NCBI RefSeq assembly: GCF_020734105.1
Contig: NZ_JAJAFR010000007.1
Location: forward strand, 124,001-188,000
Length of the DNA stretch: 64,000 nucleotides
Reading direction: 5' to 3'
Source: Alkalihalobacillus deserti
GTDB taxonomy: Bacteria; Bacillota; Bacilli; Bacillales; Bacillaceae_D
How positions within the stretch are numbered: position 1 is the stretch's first letter; each line of letters starts with the position of its first letter. Shown in pieces: positions 1-8,524 of the stretch. The translations under genes and the position numbers were made by a program. The notes under the pieces were generated by a model. It had not been told where the DNA came from. It worked only from the letters and a program-made list of their open reading frames with translations, and made no database searches.

Positions 1-30
1 AGAGTTGTCATACGACAGCTCTTTTTGCCT
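1..30 (+). terminator. Rho-independent terminator of an upstream gene
   Basis: AGAGTTGTC and GACAGCTCT form a 9-bp stem (one G-T pair) with a short ATAC loop, followed at once by TTTTT. It probably ends a plus-strand gene lying left of the window. Confidence 0.75.
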
Positions 31-329
31 CTATCGAATTAGACTAAGTTGAGAGGTTGTTACCTGCTTAAAGAATATCAAAGAGAATTTAATGTTGTTC
101 TTCTTTAACTAAAGTTTGCTTATCTTCAATAAGATTTAAGCGATGATCTTCCGCAATCAGGCGCGTTTAAAGAGCGAGTCTTTTTGAAATTTTATCGTGT
201 CCTTATTTTCTTTCTTATTACCCTAAGCAAGCTAATCCATAGTTTAATAAGGGTGAAAATTGATTATCATTCTAAGGATGAAATTGGTCAATTATCCGCT
301 GCTCAATCAAATGGTATTTAACCTATAAA

Positions 330-575
330 CATTAATTGGTAAAGTTAATGAAACAGCAGAACAAGTGACTACATCTTCCGAACAGTTTCTTGCAAGCATA
401 AATGGAACGACAGAGGCCACGAACAAGTAACAATGAGTATCCAAGAGGTTGCTACAGGTTCAGACACCACTGTGAAGCGAGCAAATGAAAGCAATAAGGT
501 TCTAGAGGAAATGACCAATCGAATTAAGCAGGTTGTACAAACATCACCATCTGTATCTAACTCCACGAAAATCGT
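330..575 (+). pseudogene. Relic of a methyl-accepting chemotaxis protein
   Basis: Plus-strand translation gives peptides such as VNETAEQVTTSSEQF and SIQEVATGSDTTVKRA, separated by a stop codon and a frame slip. These match the cytoplasmic helical region just after the HAMP domain of methyl-accepting chemotaxis transducers (the 'A..V..SS.....S' heptads). No start, sensor domain or signalling tip is left. It is a fossil with no expected function. The minus-strand reading of the same stretch is a shadow. Confidence 0.6.
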
Positions 576-1170
576 CTAATGGACAACATGATTCATTTCC
601 TTGTAGTTGAAACGAATCGCCAGCGGGATGTTCGCTTTTTACATATTGTAGAAGAAAATTAAACATATAGGTGAGGTCTCAGGTAAAAGCCTAGCTTGGT
701 GGAAAATAAAGTAACACACTTCGTCAATTAAGGTCTCTGTGGGAATCGTAGTGAGGTTAGTAGACCGAGCATAAATAGAACAATTTTAAGTGAACATATG
801 AACGTTCAAGAAGTACTCTTTTGAAGAAAAACAGCGGAGATGAATGTTAGTGAAACGAAGGTTTAATAAATGAACTTCAATAAAAATAGAAAAACGTTCA
901 TATTTCTCTTTACTTACTAGTTAAAGAACCTCATTCTAAACTATGAGTATTATTTTAGTATATCCCTCCTACTAAAGCCATAATAAAATAACATTTATTG
1001 GTATTTTTTTCGAATAATTAACGTAGGTTTTAATCGATTCATCTGGAATAATTAAAAGATTTATAGTTAGTAGATTAAAAGGTTGGTATAATTTGAGTAA
1101 AATTGTCGTAACAGGAGACGGTATAAAAGCTCCACAAATATGTGAAAAAATACAAAAGGGATGAATAACT
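576..1170. other. Intergenic stretch with no supported gene
   Basis: AT-rich with stops in all frames. A 23-codon TTG-started frame (1093-1164; peptide ends KAPQICEKIQKG) stops seven bases before the histidine kinase start. It could be a leader peptide or chance; I do not recognise it. The segment must also hold the kinase promoter, which I could not place. Confidence 0.4.
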
Positions 1171-2604
1171 ATGGTGATTGCATCATTAATCATTGCTATT
1201 GGGTTAATCCCTTTAGTTTTAGCAATAAATGTATTGAGGATTTATAAAGGTTCAGAGTTGGGGATTGCTTTATTATTATTTATGTTGTCTATTAGTCTTT
1301 GGCAAATTGATATCGGTGTCTTGTACCTAAAGGATTTCTTACCTGAAAATGTTATTTTGCTCTTATTTCGTCTTTTTCGAGTAGGACCAACATTTATTGT
1401 ACCTTTAACCTTTTATTTAACCTACTTGATTATTAAAAAGCATGCTCCGAATTTTAAGAATACGACCTGGTACAAACTTACTTTATCACTATTCAACACT
1501 AAAGTATTATGTTTATTTTTTGTGTGGACTATAGCTATTTATGTGCTTAATTGGACAAAATTTGGGATTGAGGGATTAAGAGTAGTTAATGTTTTGAACA
1601 CAGACACGAGGCTTTACTTTCCTACTTACGGAGAGTTCCATAGTCTTTACCTGTTACATACAAGTATTTTTCTTTTTCTATTGATCTTTATTTTTATTAT
1701 TTCTAGAGGAATTCAAAATGTTTATTTACAATCATTTTTAAGCACATTTTCTTTCTGTTCAATGCTGTTATTTGTAACGGGCTTTTTGAACTTTATCCCT
1801 GGAACAGGTGCCATTTTCAGTAGTATGGGAGTCATTGTTTTTTCATCTATTATCGTTTTTTCCTTTGTTAAGATGAATAATTTAATAACTCTTAAGTATA
1901 ATCGACTAATAGAACGCCAAAAAAAACTTGATTACACAGGGGATATAGCGACAAGTCTCATTCATGAAGTCAAAAATAATTTGCAGATAATTAAAGCCTA
2001 TTCGAAACTGCTTCATCGTACGGCATCTTTACCAAAACAAAGTATCGAAATGGTTGAAATGATTCAAAAATCCACTCAACAATTGGAGGATCTAACCCAT
2101 AGTTATACGGAATATCTAAATACAAAAACGATTGAATTCAAATTGACAGACTTAAATGAAGCCATTAAAGAAGCGATCGACATAACATCGGAAATAATAA
2201 AAGAAAACAGAGTAAAAGTATCGTTTTTAGAAAAGTATAAACCTCTAAAAGCATACGTTAGCGACACCTATCTTAAGCAAGTGTTTGTAAACTTAATAAA
2301 AAATAGCTGTGAATCCATTAATGACGAGGATAAACAGCGAGAAATAATTATTTATACACAAATTAAAGATGACCAAATCATCATTGATATTTCCGATACT
2401 GGAGAAGGAATACCAATTGACCAATGGGAATATATTTTTGATCCCTTCATATCTTCAAAAAACGCTGGGATGGGTGTAGGACTTCCATTTGTAAGAAAAA
2501 TTATTTTTGAACATCGTGGTGAAATAAAAGTTCTTGAAAGTAGTTTGAAGGGGACAACTTTAAGAATTGTGCTACCTCAATATGAATTTAGTGATTTTAA
2601 TTAA
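1171..2604 (+). CDS. Membrane sensor histidine kinase (sporulation-kinase-like)
   Basis: A 477-residue sensor kinase that should autophosphorylate on histidine in response to an unknown membrane or envelope signal. Residues 1-235 hold about seven hydrophobic segments and no extracellular PAS-sized loop. The H-box is SLIHEVKNNLQIIKAYSKLL with phospho-acceptor H265. The N-box NLIKNSCESIND is near 374, the G1 box DTGEGIP near 409, and the F/G2 region FDPFISSKNAGMGVGLPF near 420-438. The order and the HEVKNNL signature resemble Bacillus sporulation and phosphorelay kinases (KinB type, multi-pass). No response regulator lies beside it, so it is an orphan kinase, as phosphorelay kinases usually are. 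The start has AAAGGG upstream, and a hairpin terminator follows. That it feeds Spo0F is inference. Confidence 0.85.
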   Translation: MVIASLIIAIGLIPLVLAINVLRIYKGSELGIALLLFMLSISLWQIDIGVLYLKDFLPENVILLLFRLFRVGPTFIVPLTFYLTYLIIKKHAPNFKNTTWYKLTLSLFNTKVLCLFFVWTIAIYVLNWTKFGIEGLRVVNVLNTDTRLYFPTYGEFHSLYLLHTSIFLFLLIFIFIISRGIQNVYLQSFLSTFSFCSMLLFVTGFLNFIPGTGAIFSSMGVIVFSSIIVFSFVKMNNLITLKYNRLIERQKKLDYTGDIATSLIHEVKNNLQIIKAYSKLLHRTASLPKQSIEMVEMIQKSTQQLEDLTHSYTEYLNTKTIEFKLTDLNEAIKEAIDITSEIIKENRVKVSFLEKYKPLKAYVSDTYLKQVFVNLIKNSCESINDEDKQREIIIYTQIKDDQIIIDISDTGEGIPIDQWEYIFDPFISSKNAGMGVGLPFVRKIIFEHRGEIKVLESSLKGTTLRIVLPQYEFSDFN

Positions 2605-2668
2605 AAATCGTTTCCCATTAATAAATAGGTGTTACTTCTTTTAAACAATAGGACCAGATCGTATTATG

Positions 2669-2706
2669 AGGTTAGCCAGAAATATTTCTGGTTGGCCTAT
2701 TTTTTA
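2669..2706 (+). terminator. Terminator after the histidine kinase
   Basis: AGGTTAGCCAGAAA pairs with TTTCTGGTTGGCCT around a two-base loop, followed by ATTTTTT. It lies 65 bases after the kinase stop. Confidence 0.8.
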
Positions 2707-2810
2707 TAGATATTATTCTTGAAGGTAGCCTGGGTAGAAAGTACGGGTGTATTTCGCAATTGAAAATTGAGCCACCACAAACTTGGAGAAAGAATTTTAA
2801 TATAGCGTGG

Positions 2811-2913
2811 GCTTGACACGGATCCTCTACGGGCATGAACATTTAGCGAAAGCGTGCAGTGGGAAAGAATTACTCACCCGTAAGAGGGTTTCATGCCCAT
2901 CTCTCCATATAAA
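2811..2913 (+). ncRNA. Structured element, copy A (unassigned)
   Basis: About 100 nt enclosed by a GGGCATGAA (2831-2839) / TTCATGCCC (2890-2898) stem and followed by CTCCATATAAA. A related sequence at 31071-31176 has the same order of landmarks: CTTGA near the 5' end, CATGA, CGAAAGC, TCATGCC and CTCCATATAAA. Its stem is preserved although two base pairs differ by compensating changes. It could be a small RNA, the structured end of an insertion sequence, or a repeat element. I know no family that fits with certainty. Confidence 0.4.
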
Positions 2914-3187
2914 GACAGATGTAGTTTTGTGTATTAATTGATCCCAACTATAACAAGTAACTTCTCAACTGTTGAAAGAACCTTTTCTGTAATCATTTCA
3001 CAATACTTTATAAAGAAGTTTGTCTCTTTGTTTCCATTCACAAGAAAAAAGTATCAACGAAAGCTTATAAGAGAGCGATCGCATATATTCTAAGCGAACT
3101 ATCAGAAGAAGAATCAGATGGTTTTCTCAATGTTCTTATGACTGTTCTTTTATTTATCATAACGACATGTTGGTGTGGTAATTTATC

Positions 3188-4049
3188 TCATTCCACTTCC
3201 ACTCCAAACCCTTGATCGAACCATGAACCCCATTGCGTTTTTTCTGCATGAGCTATCCGTTTCTTGTATGTAAACATCTTAAAAATAGTCCCGTAGTAAT
3301 ATTGGGTAAAGGTTGTTCGAATGCGGCATTTTTTATATTGATAAACCGTTAATTTGAGCGCTTTTTTGATTAAATCATCAAAGGACTCAATTGAAATACT
3401 TTTGGTAAACCTTGCTAAGCGAAACGAGTTTGATTCCATAACTTACAAATCTCTGTTGCGCAATTGAAAAAAGGTTTAACGGCTTTTACAAATCTTTGAG
3501 GAACATAAGTAGGAGTAAACGATTCATCTAAATCATGAAGATTGATCTGTTCCAATGTTCCCTTACGTAGATCTTTATTATTTAAAGTTTTAGTTTTAAT
3601 GAAATTAGTTTCCTGTGCATTTTTTGTCGGTTCAACCCGTTAAAGTGGACAGGATTTTCAAGAGTTTCCCGTTCATTCAATTGACTGGGCTTGCTTGTGT
3701 CAAAGCGGTGAAAGACATAGACACTGTGTGAATAACCACCTTTTGCTCGTTTCGTCCGATAGTTTGAGAGAATTCCTAAAAACCTTGCTTTACGAAGCAT
3801 TCGCTCAAAGGTAGAACGTGAGATGCCTCCTTTTGTATGCTGGCATGCTTGTACAAGCTTACATATACGAGCATTGCAAACGCCAATGACCTTCACACAA
3901 AAACGAGTCAGCTGGATGAACGCAATTCGTTCTCCTTTCGTAAAATGATGGCCATGAATATCCAACGCAGCAGCCATCGACTCGTTAAATTCTTTCACAC
4001 TTTTAAACTCACTTAAATGAGTAAACTGTTCGATTCTTCCTGACTTCAT
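3188..4049 (-). pseudogene. HTH-domain protein gene broken by two frameshifts
   Basis: Read on the minus strand, one protein of about 285 residues is spread over three frames. The N-terminal 140 or so residues (4049 to about 3630) contain a winged-helix-like segment with basic residues (SRSTFERMLRKARFLGILSNYRTK). A slip in the A-run near 3622-3627 moves the frame to a middle part (KDLRKGTLEQINLHDLDESF, about 3470-3600). A second slip near 3430 moves it to the C-terminal part ending WFDQGFGVEVE at 3188. Similar helix-turn-helix proteins occur on Bacillus plasmids and accessory regions, so a mobile origin is likely. A ribosome-binding site (GGGGGAATG) precedes the start. Either the gene is dead or the slips are sequence errors. 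A second, more decayed copy lies at 6550-6800. Confidence 0.65.
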
Positions 4050-4188
4050 CTTACATTCCCCCTTTGGTTATGGTTCCTTCAATTTGTATATATAAGGGAG
4101 GGGGAGAAATGTAATGGTGAATTTCATAATAAGTGGGATATTCTTTTGTAGATGCTGTTAAATTATGTATTGCCCTTTGTTTAATTTT
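4050..4188. other. Intergenic region upstream of the HTH relic
   Basis: AT-rich spacer that must hold the minus-strand promoter of the broken HTH gene. No further structure was seen. Confidence 0.3.
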
Positions 4189-4231
4189 GGTTCCTGACCC
4201 CCAGTGCTTTAAAACACTGGGGTCAGGAACC
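4189..4231. repeat. Palindromic intergenic repeat (CTTTAAAA-loop type)
   Basis: GGTTCCTGACCCCCAGTG and CACTGGGGTCAGGAACC flank a CTTTAAAA centre, giving a near-perfect 17-bp dyad with one extra C on the left. A sister palindrome with a G/C-substituted stem lies at 62628-62668. Such stem-loops (arms reading GGTGCCTGACCCC, centre CTTTAAAG) are scattered between genes in many Bacillus genomes. They act as repeats and may form hairpins in RNA. Confidence 0.7.
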
Positions 4232-4273
4232 CTTTATATGATGAAATAATTTTTAAAATTTTAAAAATATCAC

Positions 4274-4302
4274 TTGATTTTTAGATAATTGGTTGATAGT
4301 AT
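4274..4302 (+). promoter_or_regulatory. Probable sigma-A promoter for the S-box transcript
   Basis: TTGATT (4274-4279), a 17-base spacer and TAGTAT (4297-4302) lie about 50 bases before the S-box aptamer, the distance expected for a riboswitch leader. Confidence 0.5.
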
Positions 4303-4349
4303 TAGTAACAATAAAGTTGTTAAATAATTAAAAAATTAAATAGCGATAA

Positions 4350-4475
4350 ACTTCTTATCTAGAGTGGTAGAGGGACAGGCCCTGTGAAACCCGGCAACCA
4401 TCAAGTCAAATTTTGACTTGAACGGTGCTAATTCCTGCAAAGGTGTTAACCTTTGAAAGATGAGAGCGATGTATT
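4350..4475 (+). promoter_or_regulatory. SAM-I (S-box) riboswitch aptamer
   Basis: The sequence shows the conserved S-box blocks in order: CTTATCTAGAGTGGTAGAGG, then GACAGGCCCTGTGAAACCCGG, CAACC, a variable hairpin (AAGTCAAATTTTGACTT), GGTGCTAATTCCTGCAAA and the closing AAGATGAGAG. A Rho-independent terminator follows. S-box RNAs bind S-adenosylmethionine and switch off sulphur and methionine genes when SAM is plentiful. The only gene downstream is the MsrA-like ORF at 4556. Confidence 0.95.
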
Positions 4476-4485
4476 TCATTATACT

Positions 4486-4518
4486 AACCTCTCTTTGAAT
4501 CAAAGAGGGGTTTTTTTA
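4486..4518 (+). terminator. S-box terminator hairpin
   Basis: CCTCTCTTTG and CAAAGAGGGG flank AAT and are followed by seven T residues. In S-box leaders this stem forms when SAM is bound, ending transcription before the coding region. Confidence 0.9.
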
Positions 4519-4555
4519 ACGGATAGAAGGCTTATCGCTCAAAGGAGCGAAAATA

Positions 4556-4933
4556 ATGGAAAGAGCAGTGTTTGGTGCAAGCGAATTTTTCAGTGAAAAA
4601 GCATTTATTACAGGTTTTCGTGGGATTGAATGTGTTCAAATAGGACAATTAAAAGGGGCAAATATAGATATAGTAGAAATTTGGTTTGATCCCTGGAAGG
4701 TATCTTATAAGGAATTATTAGAATTGTTTTTTGACTTACATGACCCAACAACTAGAGAAGGTCGGCAAATGAAAAATCATTCATTCATTTTCTTTACTAC
4801 TATTAATCAATTAACAGTAGCTAAACAAAAGAAAAACGAACTAAAACATATAGTTAAAGATGAAATTATTACAGAAATTACTCCAGTATGGGGACATATT
4901 AATAGGTTGGAAGAGATCAAATTAATTTCTTAA
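4556..4933 (+). CDS. MsrA-like protein lacking the catalytic cysteine, under SAM control
   Basis: A 125-residue protein related to peptide methionine-(S)-sulfoxide reductase A. The FDPWKVSYKELLELFFDLHDPTT segment (about residues 42-64) aligns with the MsrA core (YDP..ISYE.LL..F...HDPT), and QMKNHSFIFF with the strand after 'GTQYRS'. Two things are odd. The MsrA active-site GCFWG is replaced by FGASEFF (residues 6-12), so the reactive cysteine is absent. The glycine-rich TGG...GHAE stretch is also deleted, making it shorter than the usual 160-210 residues. GGAGCG precedes the ATG. The S-box upstream ties it to methionine/SAM supply. It cannot work by normal MsrA chemistry. A binding or sensor role, or an early stage of decay, are both possible. 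Confidence 0.65.
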   Translation: MERAVFGASEFFSEKAFITGFRGIECVQIGQLKGANIDIVEIWFDPWKVSYKELLELFFDLHDPTTREGRQMKNHSFIFFTTINQLTVAKQKKNELKHIVKDEIITEITPVWGHINRLEEIKLIS

Positions 4934-4949
4934 TTTAAACCTCACATTA

Positions 4950-5300
4950 GGACTTCGATGTGTTAGGAAGTACATTTTTAGCTTTCACAATCAGGCGTTT
5001 AGTTCTACAGCAGACGAACTTAGGTATACAAATTACTAGACTAATTGGTGTCTACTCTGATCCTAAGTCGCAGTTATTTTTTTATCCTAGTGGGGAAATC
5101 GTCCACTTCATAACAACGTGTTTTCTAGCCGAAATTTAAGGTGGAGAACTTTGAAGCAATTCTTCTGAATTACTTGATATCCAGTTTTTTGGACAGGAAG
5201 ATCTTCCGCAAGACTTGTTGGAAATGCACCCCTGTTGGTTTATGGATGCTCTTTCAACGAATAAATCAGCATTTGTTCGTTAAGTTTTCAGATTATAGGA
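4950..5300 (+). pseudogene. NUDIX hydrolase relic
   Basis: Peptides RLIGVYSDPKSQLFFYPSGE, IVHFITTCFLAEI and then, after a stop and a frame change, SSELLDIQFFGQEDLPQDL follow the C-terminal half of ADP-ribose-pyrophosphatase-like NUDIX proteins. The NUDIX box is not readable and the frame is broken more than once. The small forward ORF at 5141-5326 is a wrong-frame reading of this relic. Confidence 0.6.
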
Positions 5301-5439
5301 ATTCGTTAGTTGACAATGGATTTTAGGTAGCTTGCCAATTCTATATACCCAAAGCAAGAGGAACTTTAATTAATGAGGATAACGCTTTTAAATATCTAGT
5401 TCATGATAAGGTATTCACAGAAAACTCACTTAAAAGGTT

Positions 5440-6138
5440 GTGGGGAATTTGAAAGAAAATAAAGTGAAAAAGGTAGCTGTTTGCTGGAGTGGTGGGAAAG
5501 ATAGTTGTCTTGCTTTATTTCGTGTACTACAAGAAAACCATGAGGTTATTTGTTTATTATCTATGGTTTCAGAAAAAGATGCTCGAAATCACGCACATGG
5601 CATACAGTTAGAAATCTTAAAGTTACAAGCTAATGCATTGGGATTGCCTTTAATCTTGGTAGACTCAGCAGGGGAATATGAGCTTTCACTAAAAAGGTCA
5701 TTTTCCCACTTAAAAGAGAAATTTGGAGTAGAAGCTATTGTATTTGGGAGTTTATATTCAAAAGAAGATAGAAAGTGGAATAAGCAAGTGGCATATAAAT
5801 CGGGAATTGAGCCTTTATTCCCTGTATGGATTTCACCAAACCAATCTTCTAAACTTCTTTATGATTTTATATCCAAAGGTTTTCATTCTGTAATTTGTCG
5901 TGCTTCTACTAAGTATTTTGACCAAACATGGGCTGGTAGATTCCTTGATTGGAGTTTTTATGACGAGATTCATCAAACAGATAGTTGCGTTATGGGCGAA
6001 TTAGGGGAATACCATACTTTTGTGTTGGACGGTCCAATCTTTCATAAAAAGATTGAAATGACTAAATCAGAAGTTGTTTTGAATTCTGGATTGTGGTCTT
6101 TAGATATCCAAACGTGTCATTTATTGGAGAAAACATAG
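5440..6138 (+). CDS. Dph6-related PP-loop ATP pyrophosphatase
   Basis: A 232-residue protein of the Dph6 / MJ0570 family (diphthine-ammonia-ligase-like). The PP-loop CWSGGKDSCLALFRVL (residues 14-29) binds ATP and adenylates a carboxyl or amide substrate. VFGSLYSKEDRKWNKQVAYKSGIEPLFPVW (about 107-137) and the late CVMGELGEYHTFVLDGP block are also family hallmarks. Bacteria have no diphthamide, so the true substrate is unknown. The annotated GTG has AAAAGG close by; TTG at 5449 or GTG at 5464 could also start translation. It stands alone between a NUDIX relic and a terminator. Confidence 0.8.
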   Translation: MGNLKENKVKKVAVCWSGGKDSCLALFRVLQENHEVICLLSMVSEKDARNHAHGIQLEILKLQANALGLPLILVDSAGEYELSLKRSFSHLKEKFGVEAIVFGSLYSKEDRKWNKQVAYKSGIEPLFPVWISPNQSSKLLYDFISKGFHSVICRASTKYFDQTWAGRFLDWSFYDEIHQTDSCVMGELGEYHTFVLDGPIFHKKIEMTKSEVVLNSGLWSLDIQTCHLLEKT

Positions 6139-6327
6139 CTGTAATCTAAACAATTAAGTCTTTTAGGACGCAAGTTTAACTGTATTTTTATATTTATATC
6201 TTCTAAAATCAGGCGCTACAAAAAAGCCATTATAATGAGTCACAATACTCTTAAACCATCCTATATTTTTGCTTCCTATTGATAACTAATTCAATCGATG
6301 ATTCTATTTTCAATATCTAAAACTATA

Positions 6328-6358
6328 AGAGACACCCTCAACCTAAGGGTGTCTCTCA
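6328..6358. terminator. Hairpin between the PP-loop gene and the M20 relic
   Basis: AGAGACACCCT and AGGGTGTCTCT form a perfect 11-bp stem around a 7-base loop. T-runs on either side are weak, so direction is uncertain; it could serve genes on both strands. Confidence 0.6.
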
Positions 6359-6374
6359 CCATCTTTACTACTAA

Positions 6375-6556
6375 TCAAAGAATCAACCTCGCCCCCTCAA
6401 TCAACCCTTCATGTAGCACCGCTTCAATCAATTTCACCGTCTCATAAGTTGCTTTATAATCTACAACCTCATCATCCGTATGCTCGTGCAGATAACCAGC
6501 TGATAAATTGACAGACGGGATTCCAAACTCAGCAAACGACTTCGCATCAAGTTTCC
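6375..6556 (-). pseudogene. C-terminal relic of an M20-family peptidase
   Basis: Minus-strand peptide DAKSFAEFGIPSVNLSAGYL, then HEHTDDEVVDYKATYETVKL, is the conserved C-terminal end of PepT-like M20 metallopeptidases (metal-ligand 'H.......E' region). Only the last 55 or so residues remain. Upstream the frame runs directly into remnants of the HTH gene copy at 6550-6800, so the 80-residue ORF at this place is a chimera of two dead genes. Confidence 0.6.
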
Positions 6557-6800
6557 TGCGCTTTTTTGACTGGTTTAACCGTTGAGTGGAAAGACTTTTC
6601 ATGACATTCACGTTCATTCAATTGACAGGGCTTGCTTTTGTCAAAGAGGTAAAAAAATGATCGTTTCAATCTCAATAGACCTTTCTTTTTGAAGCATCGT
6701 TTAAACGTAGCTGAGATGCCTTCTTATAAGTCGGCATGCTTGCACCACTTACATATACGAGCATTGCAAACGCAGTAACCATCCACACTAAAACTTAGAT
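6550..6800 (-). pseudogene. Second, heavily decayed copy of the HTH gene at 3188-4049
   Basis: Blocks shared with the 3620-3900 region in the same order and orientation include GTTCATTCAATTGAC, GGGCTTGCTT, GTCAAAG.GGT, GAAGCAT and ACATATACGAGCATTGCAAA. Intervening deletions and stops show it is not coding. It lies 2.9 kb from the better copy and has truncated an M20 peptidase gene, as expected for an insertion of mobile DNA. Confidence 0.65.
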
Positions 6801-6836
6801 AAAGCCACTCGATAAAGAATCTCGAGAGGCTTTTGA
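6801..6836 (+). terminator. Terminator-like hairpin
   Basis: AAAGCCACTCGA and TCTCGAGAGGCTTTT pair around a short AT-rich loop, ending in TTTT. No intact plus-strand gene precedes it, so it may belong to the decayed region. Confidence 0.45.
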
Positions 6837-7054
6837 TTGATAGGCGAGAAATAATGAAGGTAGAAAATATTGGTCGGACAATGGTTCATGCTATTTTAAA
6901 ATAACCTGTCAATAGATGTAGATTTTCTACACTTCATTATGATGATTATTCTATCTATGCGCTAAATAGTATAACTATCGAACCCTAGGGTAGTGGCTTG
7001 ATTGGGAAGAATCTATTTGAGTTACCCTAAAGTTCTAAAATAGATCTTCATATG

Positions 7055-7936
7055 TTAATAATCGATTAAATGGTTATTACTTAGCCAAGTGTGGACACAA
7101 TCAATAAATTTTTTGGTGGCAGGAGACATATTTGGTTTGCTAGCAATGCCTATAAATCGAAATGAATCGTTCTCTAAATTAAGTATACGAATGTTACTAG
7201 AGATATCAGATAAAGTCATTTCAGGCCGTATGCTAATGCCTAAATTATTTTTCACCATAGCCATAATGGTTTGATCATCCGATACCTCAAACTTAACATT
7301 TGGTTTTATATTATTTTCGCTAAAAAGCTGTTTTATTTCATTAGACCAACCTTGTTTGGGCATAATCATAGGTTCTGTTTGTAATTGTTTAAAAGAAATT
7401 TTCTCCTCTGCATGAAAAGGGTGCTGGTCTGATAAGATGCAGAGCATTTTATCTTTTTTTAAAGGGAAAAATTCAAGAGATTTTGAAATAGGGGAAGTGA
7501 GAAAGCCGCAATCAATTACACCGTTTGAAATCCACTGTTCTAAAGTAGAATAGTCACCTTCAAACAGTTTTACTTCAATTCCGGAATGATTTTCTTCAAA
7601 CAGCTTTATAATATGTGGCAACCATTGTGTAGCGACACTTGTAAATGTACCAATTCTCACTACACCCACCTCTAACCCATTAATTGCTGCAGCCTCTTGT
7701 TTCATTCTATCATTTAAGCTCAGGATATCACGAATATATACAAGCATGCGTTCACCATTATTTGTTAATTTAATACCTGATCGCCCACGGTGAAATAATG
7801 AAAAGCCTAATTCAGTTTCTAGATTAGTAATTGCATGACTGATACCTGATTGTGTTGTATTTAACATTTCTCCGGCTTTTGTCAGACTACCAGACTCAAC
7901 TACAGCATAAAAGACTTCAAAACGACTAATGGTCAT
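7055..7936 (-). CDS. LysR-family transcriptional regulator
   Basis: A 293-residue LysR protein. The winged HTH is at residues 1-62 (FYAVVESGSLTKAGEMLNTT, then QSGISHAITNLETELGFSLF), followed by a linker helix and a periplasmic-binding-protein-like effector domain (about 90-290: VRIGTFTSVATQWLP, then GVIDCGFLTSP and LGISIRPEM). AAGAAGGAGAATAAG precedes the ATG. It is transcribed away from the amino-acid island, with a 588-bp spacer to the pucR-type gene. LysR proteins usually control neighbours, so this spacer or the pucR gene is a likely target. The effector is unknown. Confidence 0.9.
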   Translation of the reverse strand: MTISRFEVFYAVVESGSLTKAGEMLNTTQSGISHAITNLETELGFSLFHRGRSGIKLTNNGERMLVYIRDILSLNDRMKQEAAAINGLEVGVVRIGTFTSVATQWLPHIIKLFEENHSGIEVKLFEGDYSTLEQWISNGVIDCGFLTSPISKSLEFFPLKKDKMLCILSDQHPFHAEEKISFKQLQTEPMIMPKQGWSNEIKQLFSENNIKPNVKFEVSDDQTIMAMVKNNLGISIRPEMTLSDISSNIRILNLENDSFRFIGIASKPNMSPATKKFIDCVHTWLSNNHLIDY

Positions 7937-8195
7937 CTTATTCTCCTTCTTATATTAGTTTTTCTCATGTTTCACATTATAAACATTCATTTTACTAATG
8001 TGAATCTTATACAGTATACTGTAATTAACTCATCTTGCACTACTTACAGTTACACTAGTGCAAATCAGAAATAGAATTTCCGCCATTAATCACTTAACCG
8101 TGGAATGTTAGGATAGATTGATGTGTCAAAATTCTTTATTTAAGTTTTAATTTATGAATGGATAACAAAGTGGTAGATTGTTATTTAAATATAAT
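7937..8195. other. Divergent spacer between lysR and pucR-type genes, left part
   Basis: This part should hold the lysR promoter. Short inverted repeats such as TTCACATTA...TAATGTGAA (about 7972-8006) fit a LysR-type autoregulatory site, but this is inference. Confidence 0.35.
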
Positions 8196-8209
8196 TGAAA
8201 GCGCTTTAC
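8196..8209. promoter_or_regulatory. cre-like catabolite-control site
   Basis: TGAAAGCGCTTTAC matches the CcpA cre consensus TGWAAGCGYTWNCA at 12 of 14 positions with a perfect AAAGCGCTTT core. It lies 316 bases before the pucR-type start and could mediate glucose repression of the island. Confidence 0.5.
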
Positions 8210-8524
8210 TTGTAGGAGGGGTTTTTCCTTCTAGTTCTTCTTTTAAATACTGATAAATTTAGGGGCCGATGAATAATATGTTGTTATTAAAGGATTTTTG
8301 TCATTTGCGAACTCTAATTTTATTCAGAAAAAAACCTTGCGAGAAAATATGACAGTGATATTGAAAGGATATATAAGTTTGTGAATATAATGATCTGTAT
8401 ATATAAGGGAATGACTGCTAGTTATTAGTTTAAAGTACGAGGACTAAATAAGGATTAGTTTAATATGAAAAACACCTAAACAAGATAGTAGTTTGTCCGA
8501 AATCTACTCTGGAGGGATTTACCT

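Noticed and set aside
5141-5326. 61-residue forward ORF
   Set aside because: Wrong-frame reading across the NUDIX relic.
6375-6617. 80-residue minus-strand ORF as a small peptidase
   Set aside because: It joins an M20 peptidase C-terminus to decayed HTH sequence; no catalytic domain.
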